Shown here one piece after another: positions 35,635 through 45,711 of a stretch of DNA of 64,000 nt. Location: NCBI GenBank assembly GCA_027257055.1, contig JAPVLO010000056.1, positions 7,924,501-7,988,500 on the forward strand. Reading direction: 5' to 3'. The stretch comes from Cephalopachus bancanus. Taxonomy: Eukaryota; Chordata; Mammalia; Primates; Tarsiidae. A model generated the notes under the pieces. It saw only the letters and a program-made list of their open reading frames with translations, was not told the origin of the DNA and searched no databases. Each line of letters begins with the position of its first letter. Positions within the stretch are counted from its first letter, which is position 1. The position numbers and the translations under genes are program-made.

Positions 35635-35775
35635 TGATAATTTTGCTTCTTATTTACACGTTTGCCAGTGTCTTTAGCGTTGATTCCTCACTTCCACAAG
35701 TCAGAGAACTCTCCAATATGTCAGTTTCACATGTTTGGGCCTCTTCAGATGTGGCCTACCTTGCTGTGGGTTGAG

Positions 35776-36272
35776 AAGGTGAGTCTTACATCTCTCCCCT
35801 TAAGGACAATACATTTTAAATATGATAAAAATATTTTTAAGTAGATTTCTTTGATTTTAGGGTAAAATAAATTCTAAAATAATTTCAGCTATCTAAAACA
35901 TTGGAAAAGTTTAGAAAAAAATTAAATGTTACAAAACAAGACAAAAATGTGTCCTTACTTTTTGCTGAGTTTTCATGGAGGTGCAAGGAAAACTTCAGAT
36001 GTCTCCCACAATTCCTTGCATAGCCTCTGAGAGCCTTGAGACTCACTTCTGAATGGTTTACCTCTTCCCTCCAAGCCTCTTGGACATTGTCTGAGATGGC
36101 CTGACTTCAGCTCTTATACTCACGTGTCCATCCTGCAGTTGATCCACAGAAATCACTCAACCATCTTCTTCCCCAAAGAATGAGCTCCAAGGGGAAGGCC
36201 ATCCCAACACAGCCCTGCTTGTTATTCCGGCCTCAAATGAGCAGCTACCCAAGCTCTCACATAAGAAGGACA
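35776..36272. other. No gene or clear repeat seen
   Basis: AT-rich up to about 35960, then mixed sequence. Confidence 0.35.
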
Positions 36273-36630
36273 CTAAGCCAGAAGTCGAGGCTCATGCCTG
36301 TAATCCCAGTGCTTTAGAAGCCCAAGCAAAGGTGGCTCTGTAGCGCAGTGGATAGCGCATAGGACTTCTAGAAGCCCAAGCAAAAAGACCGCTTGAGGCC
36401 AAGAGTTCAAGACCAATTTGGGCAAAAAAGCAAAACTCCCATCACTACAAAAAGAAAAGAAAAAAAACAGCCAGGCATGGTGGCATACATCTGTTGTCCC
36501 AGCTTGCACAGGAGGCTGAGACAGGAGGATCCCTTGAGCCCAGGGGCTGGAGGATGCAGTGAGCTATAATCACTCCTCTGTATTCCAGCCTGAATGACAG
36601 AGTAAGACTGTCTTTTTAAAAAAAAAGATA
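36273..36630 (+). mobile_element. Diverged Alu SINE split by a tRNA-half insertion
   Basis: Heavily substituted dimer ('aagccagaagtcgaggctca' head, 'gagctataatcactcctctg' right monomer). The left monomer is interrupted at 36331-36369. Confidence 0.88.
36331..36369 (+). pseudogene. Tailless 5' half of tRNA-Arg(TCT), retroinserted
   Basis: After three extra bases (ggt), 36334 onward reads 'ggctctgtagcgcagtgg' then 'atagcgcataggacttcta'. This matches the 5' half of nuclear tRNA-Arg(TCT) with about three differences and stops in the anticodon loop, just past the TCT anticodon. An A-box-like 'tagcgcagtgg' is intact at 36341-36351; there is no B box. The insert lies between direct repeats 'agaagcccaagcaaa' at 36316-36330 and 36370-36384 (16 bp if the shared t is counted). 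There is no poly(A). The left junction 'ttt|agaa' resembles an L1 endonuclease site. This fits the known class of tailless tRNA-derived retropseudogenes. The exact 3' junction is ambiguous by one or two bases. Confidence 0.9.
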
Positions 36631-37404
36631 CTAGTTCAACTTTCTCTGTGACCCTGTTACAGCACTTTTCCTAAGACTTGAGACAGGATGATTCTCATTC
36701 TCCCTTCTGAAGCTTTTACAGTGACAGTGTCCTTTAAATATTTGTACAATCATTCATCCCCAATAGGAACAAAATATAACAATTTTTGCTCTCATAGAGC
36801 TCAAATTCAGATGAACAATACAGACAAATTCAAGACAAGAAAATCCTCCTCTAACATCTAACTATACTTTTCTTGGTCTTCCCAACCTATTTTATAGGCT
36901 AGAGATGTGTGATCTACGTAGATCAATTTTCAACACCTTTTTTGCAAACCCTTCAAGGTGGTCTAATGCTTTGCTTTAGAACATGCCATCTGTTATCGCG
37001 ATACTTCAGTTAAAACTGAGATAAGAACAGACCATTTTTAATATCTTGGTACAACGTTATCTAAAACATTGCCTGAAACGGTTTCCCAGAGCTGAACCAA
37101 CCATTAGAAAGTCATCTCCTCCAGGTCTAAGAAAACTAAATCATTGCTATTGTCAACGCCATCACTACCATCTGCACTTCATTCACAGAGCTCTTCACCC
37201 AGCTCTTTCTCCAAACTGCCAAATTAGGCTGGGACAAGGAGTGGGGTGGGGAAGACTGGCACTGGTGAGGGTGCTGTGATTTCATTCCTTTAACCCTCAT
37301 CTACTTCAAATGAAAAAATGACAGATAAAGTTTAAAAGTTTTTTTTTTAATTATAATGGTTTAACCACTCTCAAAAACAAAACAAAACAAAAAATCTGCC
37401 TTAG
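36631..37404. other. No gene or clear repeat seen
   Basis: A short 'caaaaacaaaacaaaac' tract ends it. The 77-codon open frame at 37046-37279 shows no domain. Confidence 0.35.
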
Positions 37405-37588
37405 TGCAATTGGGCTGCTGTAAGCAAAATACCTTAGACTGGGTAGTTTCATACAACAAAAAGTTTATTGCTCAGAGCTCTGGAGACTGAGAAGTCCAAG
37501 GTCAAGACATCAGCAGGTTCAATGTCTGGTGACAGCTTTCTGTTTCAAAGGCGGTGTCTTTTTGCTGGGTCCTTCTATGGTGAAAGTA
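37405..37588 (-). mobile_element. MaLR-type LTR fragment
   Basis: Reverse orientation: 'gggctgctgtaagcaaaata', 'ccttagactgggtagtttca', 'gagctctggagactgagaag', 'cagcaggttcaatgtctgg'. It is the 3' end of the same broad LTR group as 60736-61680. It is cut off where L1 sequence begins. Confidence 0.7.
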
Positions 37589-37595
37589 TGCTTTC

Positions 37596-37887
37596 TTTTT
37601 TTTTTTTTTTTAAGTTGGAGTCTCACTCTATCGCCCAAGCTAGAGTACAGTAGGCCACCGCAATCATGGCCACTGCAGCCTCGACTGCTGGGCTCAGATA
37701 ATCCTTCTGCCTCAGCCTTCCAAGTAGCTGGAATTACGAGTGAAAATCAGCTAATTTTCTGATTTATTGTAGAGGCGAGGTCTCATCAAGTTGCCCAGGT
37801 TAGTCTCGAACCCCTGGTCTCAGGCAATCCTCTTGCCTCAGCCTCCCAAAATGCTGGGATTACAGACTTGAGCCACCATGCCTGGCA
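37596..37887 (-). mobile_element. Alu SINE, strepsirrhine type
   Basis: Duplication 'aaagtatgctttct' (37582-37595) and 'aaagtgtgctttct' (37888-37901). It sits at the junction between the LTR and the L1 fragment. Confidence 0.96.
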
Positions 37888-37894
37888 AAAGTGT

Positions 37895-38350
37895 GCTTTC
37901 TGACCACAATAAAAATATATTAGAAATCGTCAGCAGAAAGAAACCTGGAAAAGCCCAAAATACAAGGAAATTAAAAGGACATTTCCAAATAATCTTGAGT
38001 CAAAGAAGAAATCACAGCAAAAGTTTTAAATATCTTAACCAAATGAAAATGAAACTACAATTTATCAAAAGGACTGGAAGATACTGCTAAAGCAAGGCTT
38101 AGAGGGTGTGAAAAAGATCAAAATTAATCATCAAAGCAAACCCAATCCAAAGTAAGTAGAAAGAAGGAAATATCAAGGATCATAGGAGAAACTGATGGAA
38201 TAAAAAACAGAAAAGTAATAGGGAAAATCAGTGAAACCAAATGTTGATTCTTTGCCAGGATCAACAAAATTGATAAACCTTTGGCTATATTGGTCATGAA
38301 AAAAGTAAAGAAGACACACATTACTGTGATCAGAAATAAAATTACAAGTT
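37895..38350 (+). mobile_element. LINE-1 ORF2 fragment
   Basis: Matches the stretch of L1 ORF2 between endonuclease and reverse transcriptase: 'gaccacaataaaaatatatt', 'gaaatcacagcaaaagtttt', 'aaagcaaggcttagagggtg', 'gattctttgccaggatcaac', 'aaattgataaacctttggct'. Both ends are truncated and the frame is broken. Confidence 0.85.
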
Positions 38351-38351
38351 C

Positions 38352-38645
38352 AGCCAGGCACTGTGGTTCATGCCCATAATCCCAGCACTTTGGAAGGCCA
38401 AGGCAGGGGGATCCCCTGAGCCCAGGAGTTCAAGGCCAGCCTAGGCAACACAAGACCCCATCTCTACAAAAAATAAAAAACTAAGCCAAGTGTGGTGACT
38501 TGCACCTGTAGTCCCAGCTACTTGGGAGGCTGAGGCAGGAAGATGGCCCGAGCCTATGAGGTAGAGAGGCTGCTGTGACCCATGATCGAGCCACTGCACT
38601 CTAGCCTGGACAACAGAGTAAGACCCCAACAACAACAATAAAAGT
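38352..38645 (+). mobile_element. Alu SINE, older type
   Basis: Dimer with (AAC)n tail and 'gagaggctgctgtgacccat' in the right monomer. Confidence 0.92.
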
Positions 38646-38651
38646 AACCTC

Positions 38652-38935
38652 GCCAGGCTCGGTGGCTCAGCCTGTAATACTACGCCTTTGGGAGGCTGAG
38701 GTGAGCGGATTGCCTGAGCCCGTGGGTTCGAGACCCGCCTGGGCAGCGAAACCTCATCTCTACAATAAATCAAAAAATCAGCCAGGCGTGAGAGCGTACG
38801 CCTGTAGTTCCGGCTACTTGGAAGGCTGAGGTGGAAGGATCGCCGGAGCCCAGCAGGTCGAGCCTGCGGTGGCCGGGAGCAGCCACTGCACTCCAGTCTG
38901 GGCGACAGAGTGAGACTCCAACTCAAAAAAAAAAA
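38652..38935 (+). mobile_element. Alu SINE, young strepsirrhine subfamily
   Basis: A perfect duplication 'aaagtaacctc' lies at 38641-38651 and 38936-38946. It has the 'cctgggcagcgaaacctc' deletion form and 'gtggccgggagcagccac'. Confidence 0.96.
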
Positions 38936-38946
38936 AAAGTAACCTC

Positions 38947-39825
38947 TTTTGAACCTGATGTACTCTGGGAATGAAAATGGGACTAGTAATAAGGAGAATG
39001 AGTTGAGGATGCCTTACCTAAGTCATTGCAGCTGCCTGCTGGAAATCTTCCCATGGTGCCTGAGGTTGCCCAGGCTATGAACTCAGTCATGAGATTTCAC
39101 CCAAGCAGCCTTGAATACTGCCAAGATCACAGTCACTGCCATGATAACCCGAGAATGGTTGTTTGGGGGCACCTCTCCCACAGCCAAGACCATTTTCAAG
39201 AATAACATCTCTTCGGCCATGTACCCTGTGAGACCCTCTGAGCGACTGAACTATCCTTCCAGAGTCCAGAGATTCCAGGTTGAATACAAAGACTTCCCCA
39301 AAAAAGAACGCGAGTGAATTTGTATCTCTTATCAATTGCTCCTCTCAGCTGCCTCTGATCAGCCACGCATTGGAAAGATCTGGAGTCCTGCCACCATGCA
39401 TGGTTGCACTGAACAATTTAAAGTTGCCGTCTGAGCCAGACCCACCAAGTACAGAGACACCAAGAACAGGAAACAAACCAATGTCTATGTGTGGAGGTGC
39501 TGAGCCTTTTCTGGCCGTGGACCATTGTAAAATCCCAACATATATATTGAAAATACTAAAACTGCTTTGAAAAGTTGGAATTTCTGATACCTCCAGTGGG
39601 GCAAGACACGGGGGTTGAAGAATGTAGGGAGCAGAAGTGAAGAAGACGGTGACACGGAGAGGTGGCTGTGGCTGCGCTGGACCCTGCTAGGGTTTGTTGG
39701 GACAGCCGCTCATAAACCAGTGGTCCCCAAACAGAAGCAATTGCCTGTGGGAAGGGAGGGCCTGCCCAGCAAACTGGCTCTCCCAGGAAACCAGCACATC
39801 CAAGCCCTGGCACCTCAGTGCTTTG

Positions 39826-39826
<1 letters not shown>
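38947..39826. other. Repeat-poor stretch with a 75-codon open frame
   Basis: A plus-strand frame is open from 39093 to 39317 (75 codons) without an internal ATG near its start. No domain is recognised. No poly(A), duplication or splice-site pair marks it as a retrocopy or exon. Listed because it sits outside repeats. Confidence 0.25.
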
Positions 39827-39828
<2 letters not shown>

Positions 39829-39894
<66 letters not shown>

Positions 39895-40045
39895 CCCCCC
39901 CTCCCTCCTCTCTTTTTCTTTCTTTCCTTCTTTCCTTCTTTCCTTCTTTCTTTCTTTCCTTCTTCCTTTCTTTCTTTCTTTCTTTCTTTCTTTCTCTCTC
40001 TCTTTCTTTTTCTTTCTTTCTTTCTTTCTTTTTCTTTCTTTCTCC
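39829..40045 (+). repeat. (CT)n then (CTTT)n polypyrimidine tract
   Basis: About 217 bases with almost only C and T: about 30 CT units, a C/T-rich bridge, then CTTT/CCTT units. All long open frames on both strands here are translations of it. It has mirror-repeat symmetry able to form triplex DNA. Confidence 0.97.
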
Positions 40046-40902
40046 TGTGTGAGAGAAGAAACAGAAAACAGAAAACATGACCCCTTCTCAAACTGGTTCA
40101 CTCAAACACTTTAGGACAAACTCTCGACAGTCACACTGGAGAGAGGTCTTAGACAAGCCTCAGAGCTAAAAGCACCAGAGAAAATGAAATGTGGCCATTG
40201 CCAGGTCACTGCGACCTTTGCCTTACTAGACTCTGGTGTGGCCGTGTGCTCTTTGAGCTATGGCTGTCGTCATGCTTCCTGGCTTTGGCCCCCTTCCCTA
40301 TCTTGGGGAAGTGAATCTTCGCTGTCTCTCTCTTTAATTTACTTTTAACTAAACTATATTTTTTCATTCTATAAAAGCAGAAAAATGAAATGCTTCCTGC
40401 TCAGCGTAGCCTAACTTTTCCAGCCTGCCATGGCCCCACGCCTCCCAACATCCCACACCATAACCACTGCTTTCCCCTCCAACAGTGATCTGTAGTCTTA
40501 GCTTCCTTCTTTTCTTTTGATTCCGTGGCACTGTATAAAATTTTCATCTGAGAGCTTCACGATCGTATCTAGTCATGTAGCACACTTTGGAAACTTGCCT
40601 GAGACTGACTTTATCAGCAAATCCAACCGGCTAAGATCATATCCATGTGTATGTGGCTATGCATTTTTATTTCACTGGACTAACCCAGGACCATGCCAGT
40701 GATGCAAATTCTGTGCCCTCTGGTTCAGCTGAAACAGTCCTGGACTTCTCATGAACCTTGATGAAGTCTCTCACAGGTGTATAAATTAGACAATTTAGTA
40801 ATTTTAAATTTTAGAGGGTCATTTGACTCCTTTTCTATTTTATTTTTATTTTTGGTAATACAAACAGGCCTTAACAAATGAACTTTGATCTTTTTTTAAA
40901 GA
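40046..40902. other. No gene; contains one copy of a local 3'-end-like unit
   Basis: Apart from the unit at 40193-40377, nothing is recognised. Reads like ordinary AT-balanced intergenic sequence. Confidence 0.35.
40193..40377 (+). repeat. Local repeat unit, copy 1
   Basis: Shares 'actctggt', 'gagctatggctg', 'ggctttggcccccttc', 'gtgaatctt', a CT-rich block and 'ctaaactatattttt' in the same order as 41241-41412. No poly(A) is obvious here, only 'ctataaaagcag'. Confidence 0.7.
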
Positions 40903-40903
40903 T

Positions 40904-41204
40904 TTTTTTTTTGTTTTGAGTCGGACTCTCACTCCATTGCCCAGGCTGGAGTGCAGTGGCATGCTCACGGCCACCCCAGCGTCGACCTGCTAGGCTCCAG
41001 TGATCCTTCCACCTCAGCCTTCCAAGTAGCCAGAACTACAGGCACGCGTTACCATGGACGGCTATTTTTTAAAAATTTATTTACTGTAGAAATGTGGTCT
41101 CACCAAGTTGCCCAGACTGGTCTCGAACCCATGAACTCGGGCAGTCCTCTCACTTCGGCCTCCCAAAGTGCTGGGATTACAGGCTTGAGCCACCGCGCCT
41201 GGCC
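40904..41204 (-). mobile_element. Alu SINE, strepsirrhine type
   Basis: Reverse dimer. 'tttttttaaagatttttt' lies at the left and 'gttttaaagatttttt' at the right, a T-rich duplication. Confidence 0.95.
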
Positions 41205-41240
41205 TGTTTTAAAGATTTTTTTTTTTTTTTTAATTGTGTG

Positions 41241-41412
41241 TCAACCATTGCTTTGTTATACTCTGGTCTGACCACACGACTCTTTGACCTATGGCTGCCA
41301 TGTTTCCTAGCTTTGGCCCCCTTCACTGCCTTGGGTAGGTGAATCTCATATCTCTCTCTCTCTCTCTCCCTCATTTGCTTTCTAAATAAACTATATTTTC
41401 CAATCTAAAAAA
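41241..41412 (+). mobile_element. Retrocopy of an unidentified transcript 3' end, copy 2
   Basis: Perfect 9-bp duplication 'aattgtgtg' at 41232-41240 and 41413-41421. It has an 'aataaa' signal (in 'ctaaataaacta') about 17 bases before an A tail, so it has the form of an L1-mobilised RNA 3' end. It is similar to 40193-40377. The parent RNA is not identified; an LTR-derived transcript is possible. Confidence 0.65.
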
Positions 41413-41595
41413 AATTGTGTGTTTATACATATGGCTCCTGAGAATGGACCTTTCACTACACTATGGGATATACTCGGTGTGGGCCATATCAACCTGCAGA
41501 TTGACTTTTCCTTGAGTGCTTGATGCTGTTAATTACATCTCCATGTAGGGCTGGAAAGAATGACCTATACTTCTGCATACAGCTGTGCTGCTTTT

Positions 41596-41819
41596 TTTTT
41601 TTTTTTTTTTTTTTTTGGCTCCAGCGATCCTTCCTCCTCCACCTTCCAAGTAGCTGGAACTACAGACGCGCGCTACCACACCCGGCTAATTTTTTTGATT
41701 TATTGTAGAGATGAGGTCTCGCCTGCCCAGGCAGGTCTCGAACCCGTGGGCTCAGGCAATCCACTCACCTCAGCCTCCTAAAGGCGCGGGATGACAGGCT
41801 GAGCCAATGAGCCCGGCTT
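41596..41819 (-). mobile_element. Alu SINE lacking the 3' body but keeping its tail
   Basis: A perfect 15-bp duplication 'agctgtgctgctttt' lies at 41581-41595 and 41820-41834. The T run passes directly into 'ggctccagcgatcc', so about 75 bases of the right monomer are missing between body and tail. It has the young 'ctgcccaggcaggtctcg' deletion form. Confidence 0.95.
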
Positions 41820-41834
41820 AGCTGTGCTGCTTTT

Positions 41835-43144
41835 GATGTGGTGCTACTATACACAGAGATGTGCGCTCTAAGGTTCTGCGTATGGTCCAGATGAGAAGCC
41901 TGGTAGACTTGCGAGTTTAGCACTGTTTCCAATCGTTGTTTACGCTGGAATTTTTCTCCCCATGGAATGTAAGTAAAACTTAGTGTTTGTCACCAGTAAA
42001 TGGTAATACTATACAAAACACAAAACATTAATGCCATTAGTTTGGTAGTCCACTGTAATGGACTACCATTTGGTAGTCCACTATATCATCGTCTAAGGTC
42101 TGGTGTAAAATGCTTGAATATATGATATCCATTTATAGTAGCTCTATTCTGTTTCACTTGTATATTTGCATATACCTATATTAGACCATACTAGACTATT
42201 TTAAGGAATCAAACTTTGTCTCTCTTCCTTAACTGGCAATGGCATAGGTCAGAGTAAATTTTAGATATTTGTTATATTTATTGAATAGTCGTGTTCTCTG
42301 GTTTGTGTTTCATTTTACAAGTGAAAGTGAGACCATTCTCCACCAAGAGAGAATGATTGGTTCCAAAACTGGGCAGAGAAGCTTCTCTTAGCACCTGGAA
42401 CACTTTATCATTTTAGGGAGAGAGGTACTGCTCAGAAATAATGGGGACATGTCAAGAGACCATAAGAGCCAGCTTAATCTGAAAGAATATGCATATCAAC
42501 CAAATAGTGATACTAAGACATTATAATCTGAATGACTAAAGTAATTACTCAAAGTCATGCTAACATAAGTAAATACTTCAATATATAAATAAATGATTAA
42601 GAAGATAGCTTTCTTAGAATAGAGTACCAACTAACAAATGCACAATTAATGACAGAGTTAGACGATCACTATTTGACAAGCATTATAATTTAAGCCAGAA
42701 TTCTCAAGGATGCTAAAATTTTTGGGTGAACATTTGATAAGAAACAAAATATTTACATGGTCTCAAAATACCTCCCCACTAAATACTTATAACAACAGAG
42801 AAATTACAAACAGGAAGATGGTACCTTAACAGTGGAGAAGCCTGGTCAGCACCGCCAGCAATGGAACAGATACAGGTGTCTCCTGACACAGTGCACTGCA
42901 AAAGACACAACCTCACTTCCACGGTAATCCTGCCAGAAATGCAAAATCTGAACTTAATCATGAGGGAGCATCAGACAAGCCTGAATTCAAGGACTTCTAT
43001 AAAACAATTGGTGTATACTTTTCAAAAATGTCAAGGTGACTAAGAAAGATGGAGGAATTCTTCCAGATTGAAGAAGAGTAAAGAGATATGTTAATTAAAT
43101 GCAATATGTACTCCTAGATTGGATCTTTAAAAATTATTTTTCTG
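41835..43144. other. No gene; contains overlapping hairpins
   Basis: 42044-42080 carries three copies of a 9-base arm (ggtagtcca / tggactacc / ggtagtcca) able to form two mutually exclusive hairpins. The rest has no recognised feature. Confidence 0.4.
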
Positions 43145-43430
43145 CCTGGGAGCGGTGGCTCAAACCTGTAATCCCAGTACCTTGAGAGGCCGAGGTGAGG
43201 GTATTGCCTGAGCCCACGGGTTCGAGAACAGCCTGGGCAACTTGGCGAGACCTCATCTCTACAATAAATAAAAAAATTAGCCCGGCATGGTAGCATGCTC
43301 TTGAAGTTCCAGTTACTTGGAAGGCTGAGACAGAAGGAACACCTGAGCCCAGCAAGTCAACACTGGAGTGGCTGTGAGCGTGCCACTGTACCTCTGTCCG
43401 GGAGATGGAGTAAGACTCCAACTAAAAAAA
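43145..43430 (+). mobile_element. Alu SINE, strepsirrhine type
   Basis: Full dimer with a 'aataaataaaaaaattagcc' linker and 'caacactggagtggctgtg' right monomer. Confidence 0.94.
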
Positions 43431-43434
43431 ATAT

Positions 43435-45412
43435 GTCTTTCTATTACTATCTAGGAAATTATTAAGCTAATTAGAAATGTTGAATAATGTCTATGTATTA
43501 GATAATAATATCATCTTGTTCGTAATCTCCTGATTTTGACATCTGTATGATTGTTATGTTAAGAGAATGTCTTTATTCTTAGAAATTATGTACCACAATA
43601 TTTAGGGGTAAAAAAGCATCCTGTCAGCAACTTACTCTCAAATACATATATCAAAGCAAAGGAGGAAAATGTTAAAATTTTGGAAGCTTGGATAAAGGGT
43701 ATGCAGGAATTCTTGGTATAACTATTAACACTTTTGTCTAAGTTCGAATTATTTTAAAATGAAAAGTTATCAAAAATAGTGCATTTTCTTCCGTACAAAA
43801 ATGTCAATATTTTAAATGTGAGCCTTAGCTATGTTTTTTTATCACTCTTTGGAAACTTGGGAGTGTGTATTCAACGTATATTTTTGGCTGAAGTCTATAG
43901 AGACACAGAGATGAACTAGCAAAAGTTTAACCTTGCCCATGTGAAGTTTACAATCTCATGGGAAAACAACTATTGAACAAAAATAATCTAAATGTAGTTA
44001 TCACGTGATTCATTTCTGCAGCAACACTTAAACTTTGCAAAGTCTTGCTTATGGGCAGAAAGTATTCTATTTCTCCTTTGTGAAAATATAGACTCAATCT
44101 CACTTTCTCTTTCTGAATGTCCCGTCTGTCCCACAATCGAACTCCAACCACAGGAAGCCATTAAGAGTCCACCCAACTGATTTGCCCTTTTACTGTTTCT
44201 GTTGGAGGAATGAGAATTAAAGAGGGAAATGTAGTTATTGTTCTTTTGAAAGTTAAAAAACTTTCCATCTTGAAAAGCATTCGAGTCTGCTGCAGAAGCA
44301 GGACACATTTTCAAACCTCCTGTTCATTACAGAGATATGCATCTAAGGAACTTTGGGTCACGTTGTGTGGCGACTTTTTGGAAATTCAAACAAAAAGGAG
44401 CTTGTTACAGAGTTCACAAAGTCAGTTCTGAAAGCTTCATTAATTTTAATAATTTCCAATTAATTCATTAGTCATTCCTGATTTTCTGAAATCATTCATT
44501 TTCTAAGCAGCTGTCTTTAACATTAGGTGAAATTAAGAATTCTATGATTTTAACTGATCCAATCTAAGCTTTTCTTTTAGGCATTTATAAAAATGCAGAG
44601 CAGAAGCCTGGGTCCTCATCTGAGATGAGGGATTTGCAATATAACTCTTCGTTCGTGCAGCCTTTGGAATGAGGAGTCCTGACACTCCCTGGGGATATTA
44701 AGGATTGAACGATAAACAGAATTTTACCAGGTGTTTCTTCTGGTTGGAGGCCCAAGGTGTGATATCAGAGGGAATATCAGTAAGGCCGTAATGGAACGCA
44801 TTCAAAATTCTCCAGCTCAACCCACCCAGGGAAAATGTAGTTCTCTGGCGGAGGTGAGTGGGTAGGGATAGGAATGAAGATGTGTGGTGTGGGGCTTGGG
44901 AGGGGTGGTTCCAGAACCTTCCCCCCTGCCACCATGAACCTTGTGGTTGCCAGTGGCCCCTCACTCTGTGTCTGGGATGCATCCACTCCCTGGGGCACTG
45001 CCTCCCTGCTCAGACCTGGCCCGATAAGGCCCTGCCTGCCACGGTTGCTGTACCCTCAGAGCTATTCTAGAATCAGCTGGTGCTGCCTCCCACCTCCTTG
45101 GCCCTGTCAGCCATCATGCATAGATTTTAGTACTTAAATGCAGGTGTCTCTCTATTTTTAGAAAACTGGACACGGAAATACCTCAACCCACAAGCTAATA
45201 AATTTTAAAATGAGGCTCTGTTCTCTAAAAGGATTTCCCAGAAAATTCTTCTGAAAACTAAGCTTTCCCACTTAGCAGAGGCACACTTGCCACAAAGCCA
45301 ACAAAGTTTAAACGACAACATCCCTTGTTTTCAGAGGCTCCTCCAAGGCTGTGGGAGGATCTCCAACAGCATGTTTCCACGGTCATGGTTTTTACAAATT
45401 TGCAGAAATATG
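43435..45412. other. Long stretch with no supported gene or repeat
   Basis: AT-rich to about 44600, then GC-richer (44700-45120) with short overlapping open frames on both strands and no domain. Around 44585-44640 a weak DNA-element-like segment occurs ('aaaatgcagagcagaagcct'). Confidence 0.35.
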
Positions 45413-45711
45413 ATTTTTTTTTTTTTTGAGCCAGAGTCTCACTCCGTCACCCAGACTGGAGTGCGGTGGCATGCTCATGGCCACCCCAGTGTTGACCTGC
45501 TGGGCTCCAGTGATCCTTCCACCTCAGCCTTCCAAGAAGCCAGAACTACAGGCACACATCACCATGCCCAACCAATTTTTAAATTTTTTTATTGTTGAGA
45601 CGAGGTCTCGCCAAGTTGCCTGGGCTGGTCTCGAACCTCCGGGCTCAGGCAATCCACTCACCTCAGCCTCCCAAAGTGCTGGGATGACAGACTGAGCCAC
45701 TGAGCCCAGCC
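45413..45711 (-). mobile_element. Alu SINE, strepsirrhine type
   Basis: Reverse dimer with a 14-T tail, ending 'gactgagccactgagcccag'. Confidence 0.95.

Larger units (their letters stand above)
32556..35775 (-). mobile_element. Large decayed hAT (Charlie-like) DNA transposon with transposase remnants
   Basis: The left end 'agaggttctcaaaa' resembles the hAT terminal repeat 'ggttctcaaa'. AT-rich non-coding sequence follows, split by two Alus. From about 35250 down to 33950 the minus strand translates, in shifting frames, to hAT transposase-like blocks: an N-terminal 'SYEV' segment, a linker with 'SDNVTQ', a core block with 'IAQIK' and 'HHQALA' (34350-34470), then 'ALLLYTK' near 34245. A partial mirror of the terminus, 'gggttgagaag', lies near 35768. 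Many stops; not functional. It could instead be a retrocopy of a domesticated hAT-derived gene, but the terminus and flanking non-coding part favour a transposon. Confidence 0.55.

Noticed and set aside
36331..36369. A functional tRNA gene
   Set aside because: Only the 5' half exists; the anticodon stem 3' side, T arm with B box and acceptor 3' strand are absent.
39093..39317. 75-codon plus-strand frame in repeat-free sequence as a possible exon or retrocopy
   Set aside because: No acceptor or donor pair, poly(A) or duplication was found and the protein was not recognised.
39556..40114. Several frames of 87-181 codons over the CT/CTTT tract
   Set aside because: Low-complexity microsatellite translations with no independent coding evidence.
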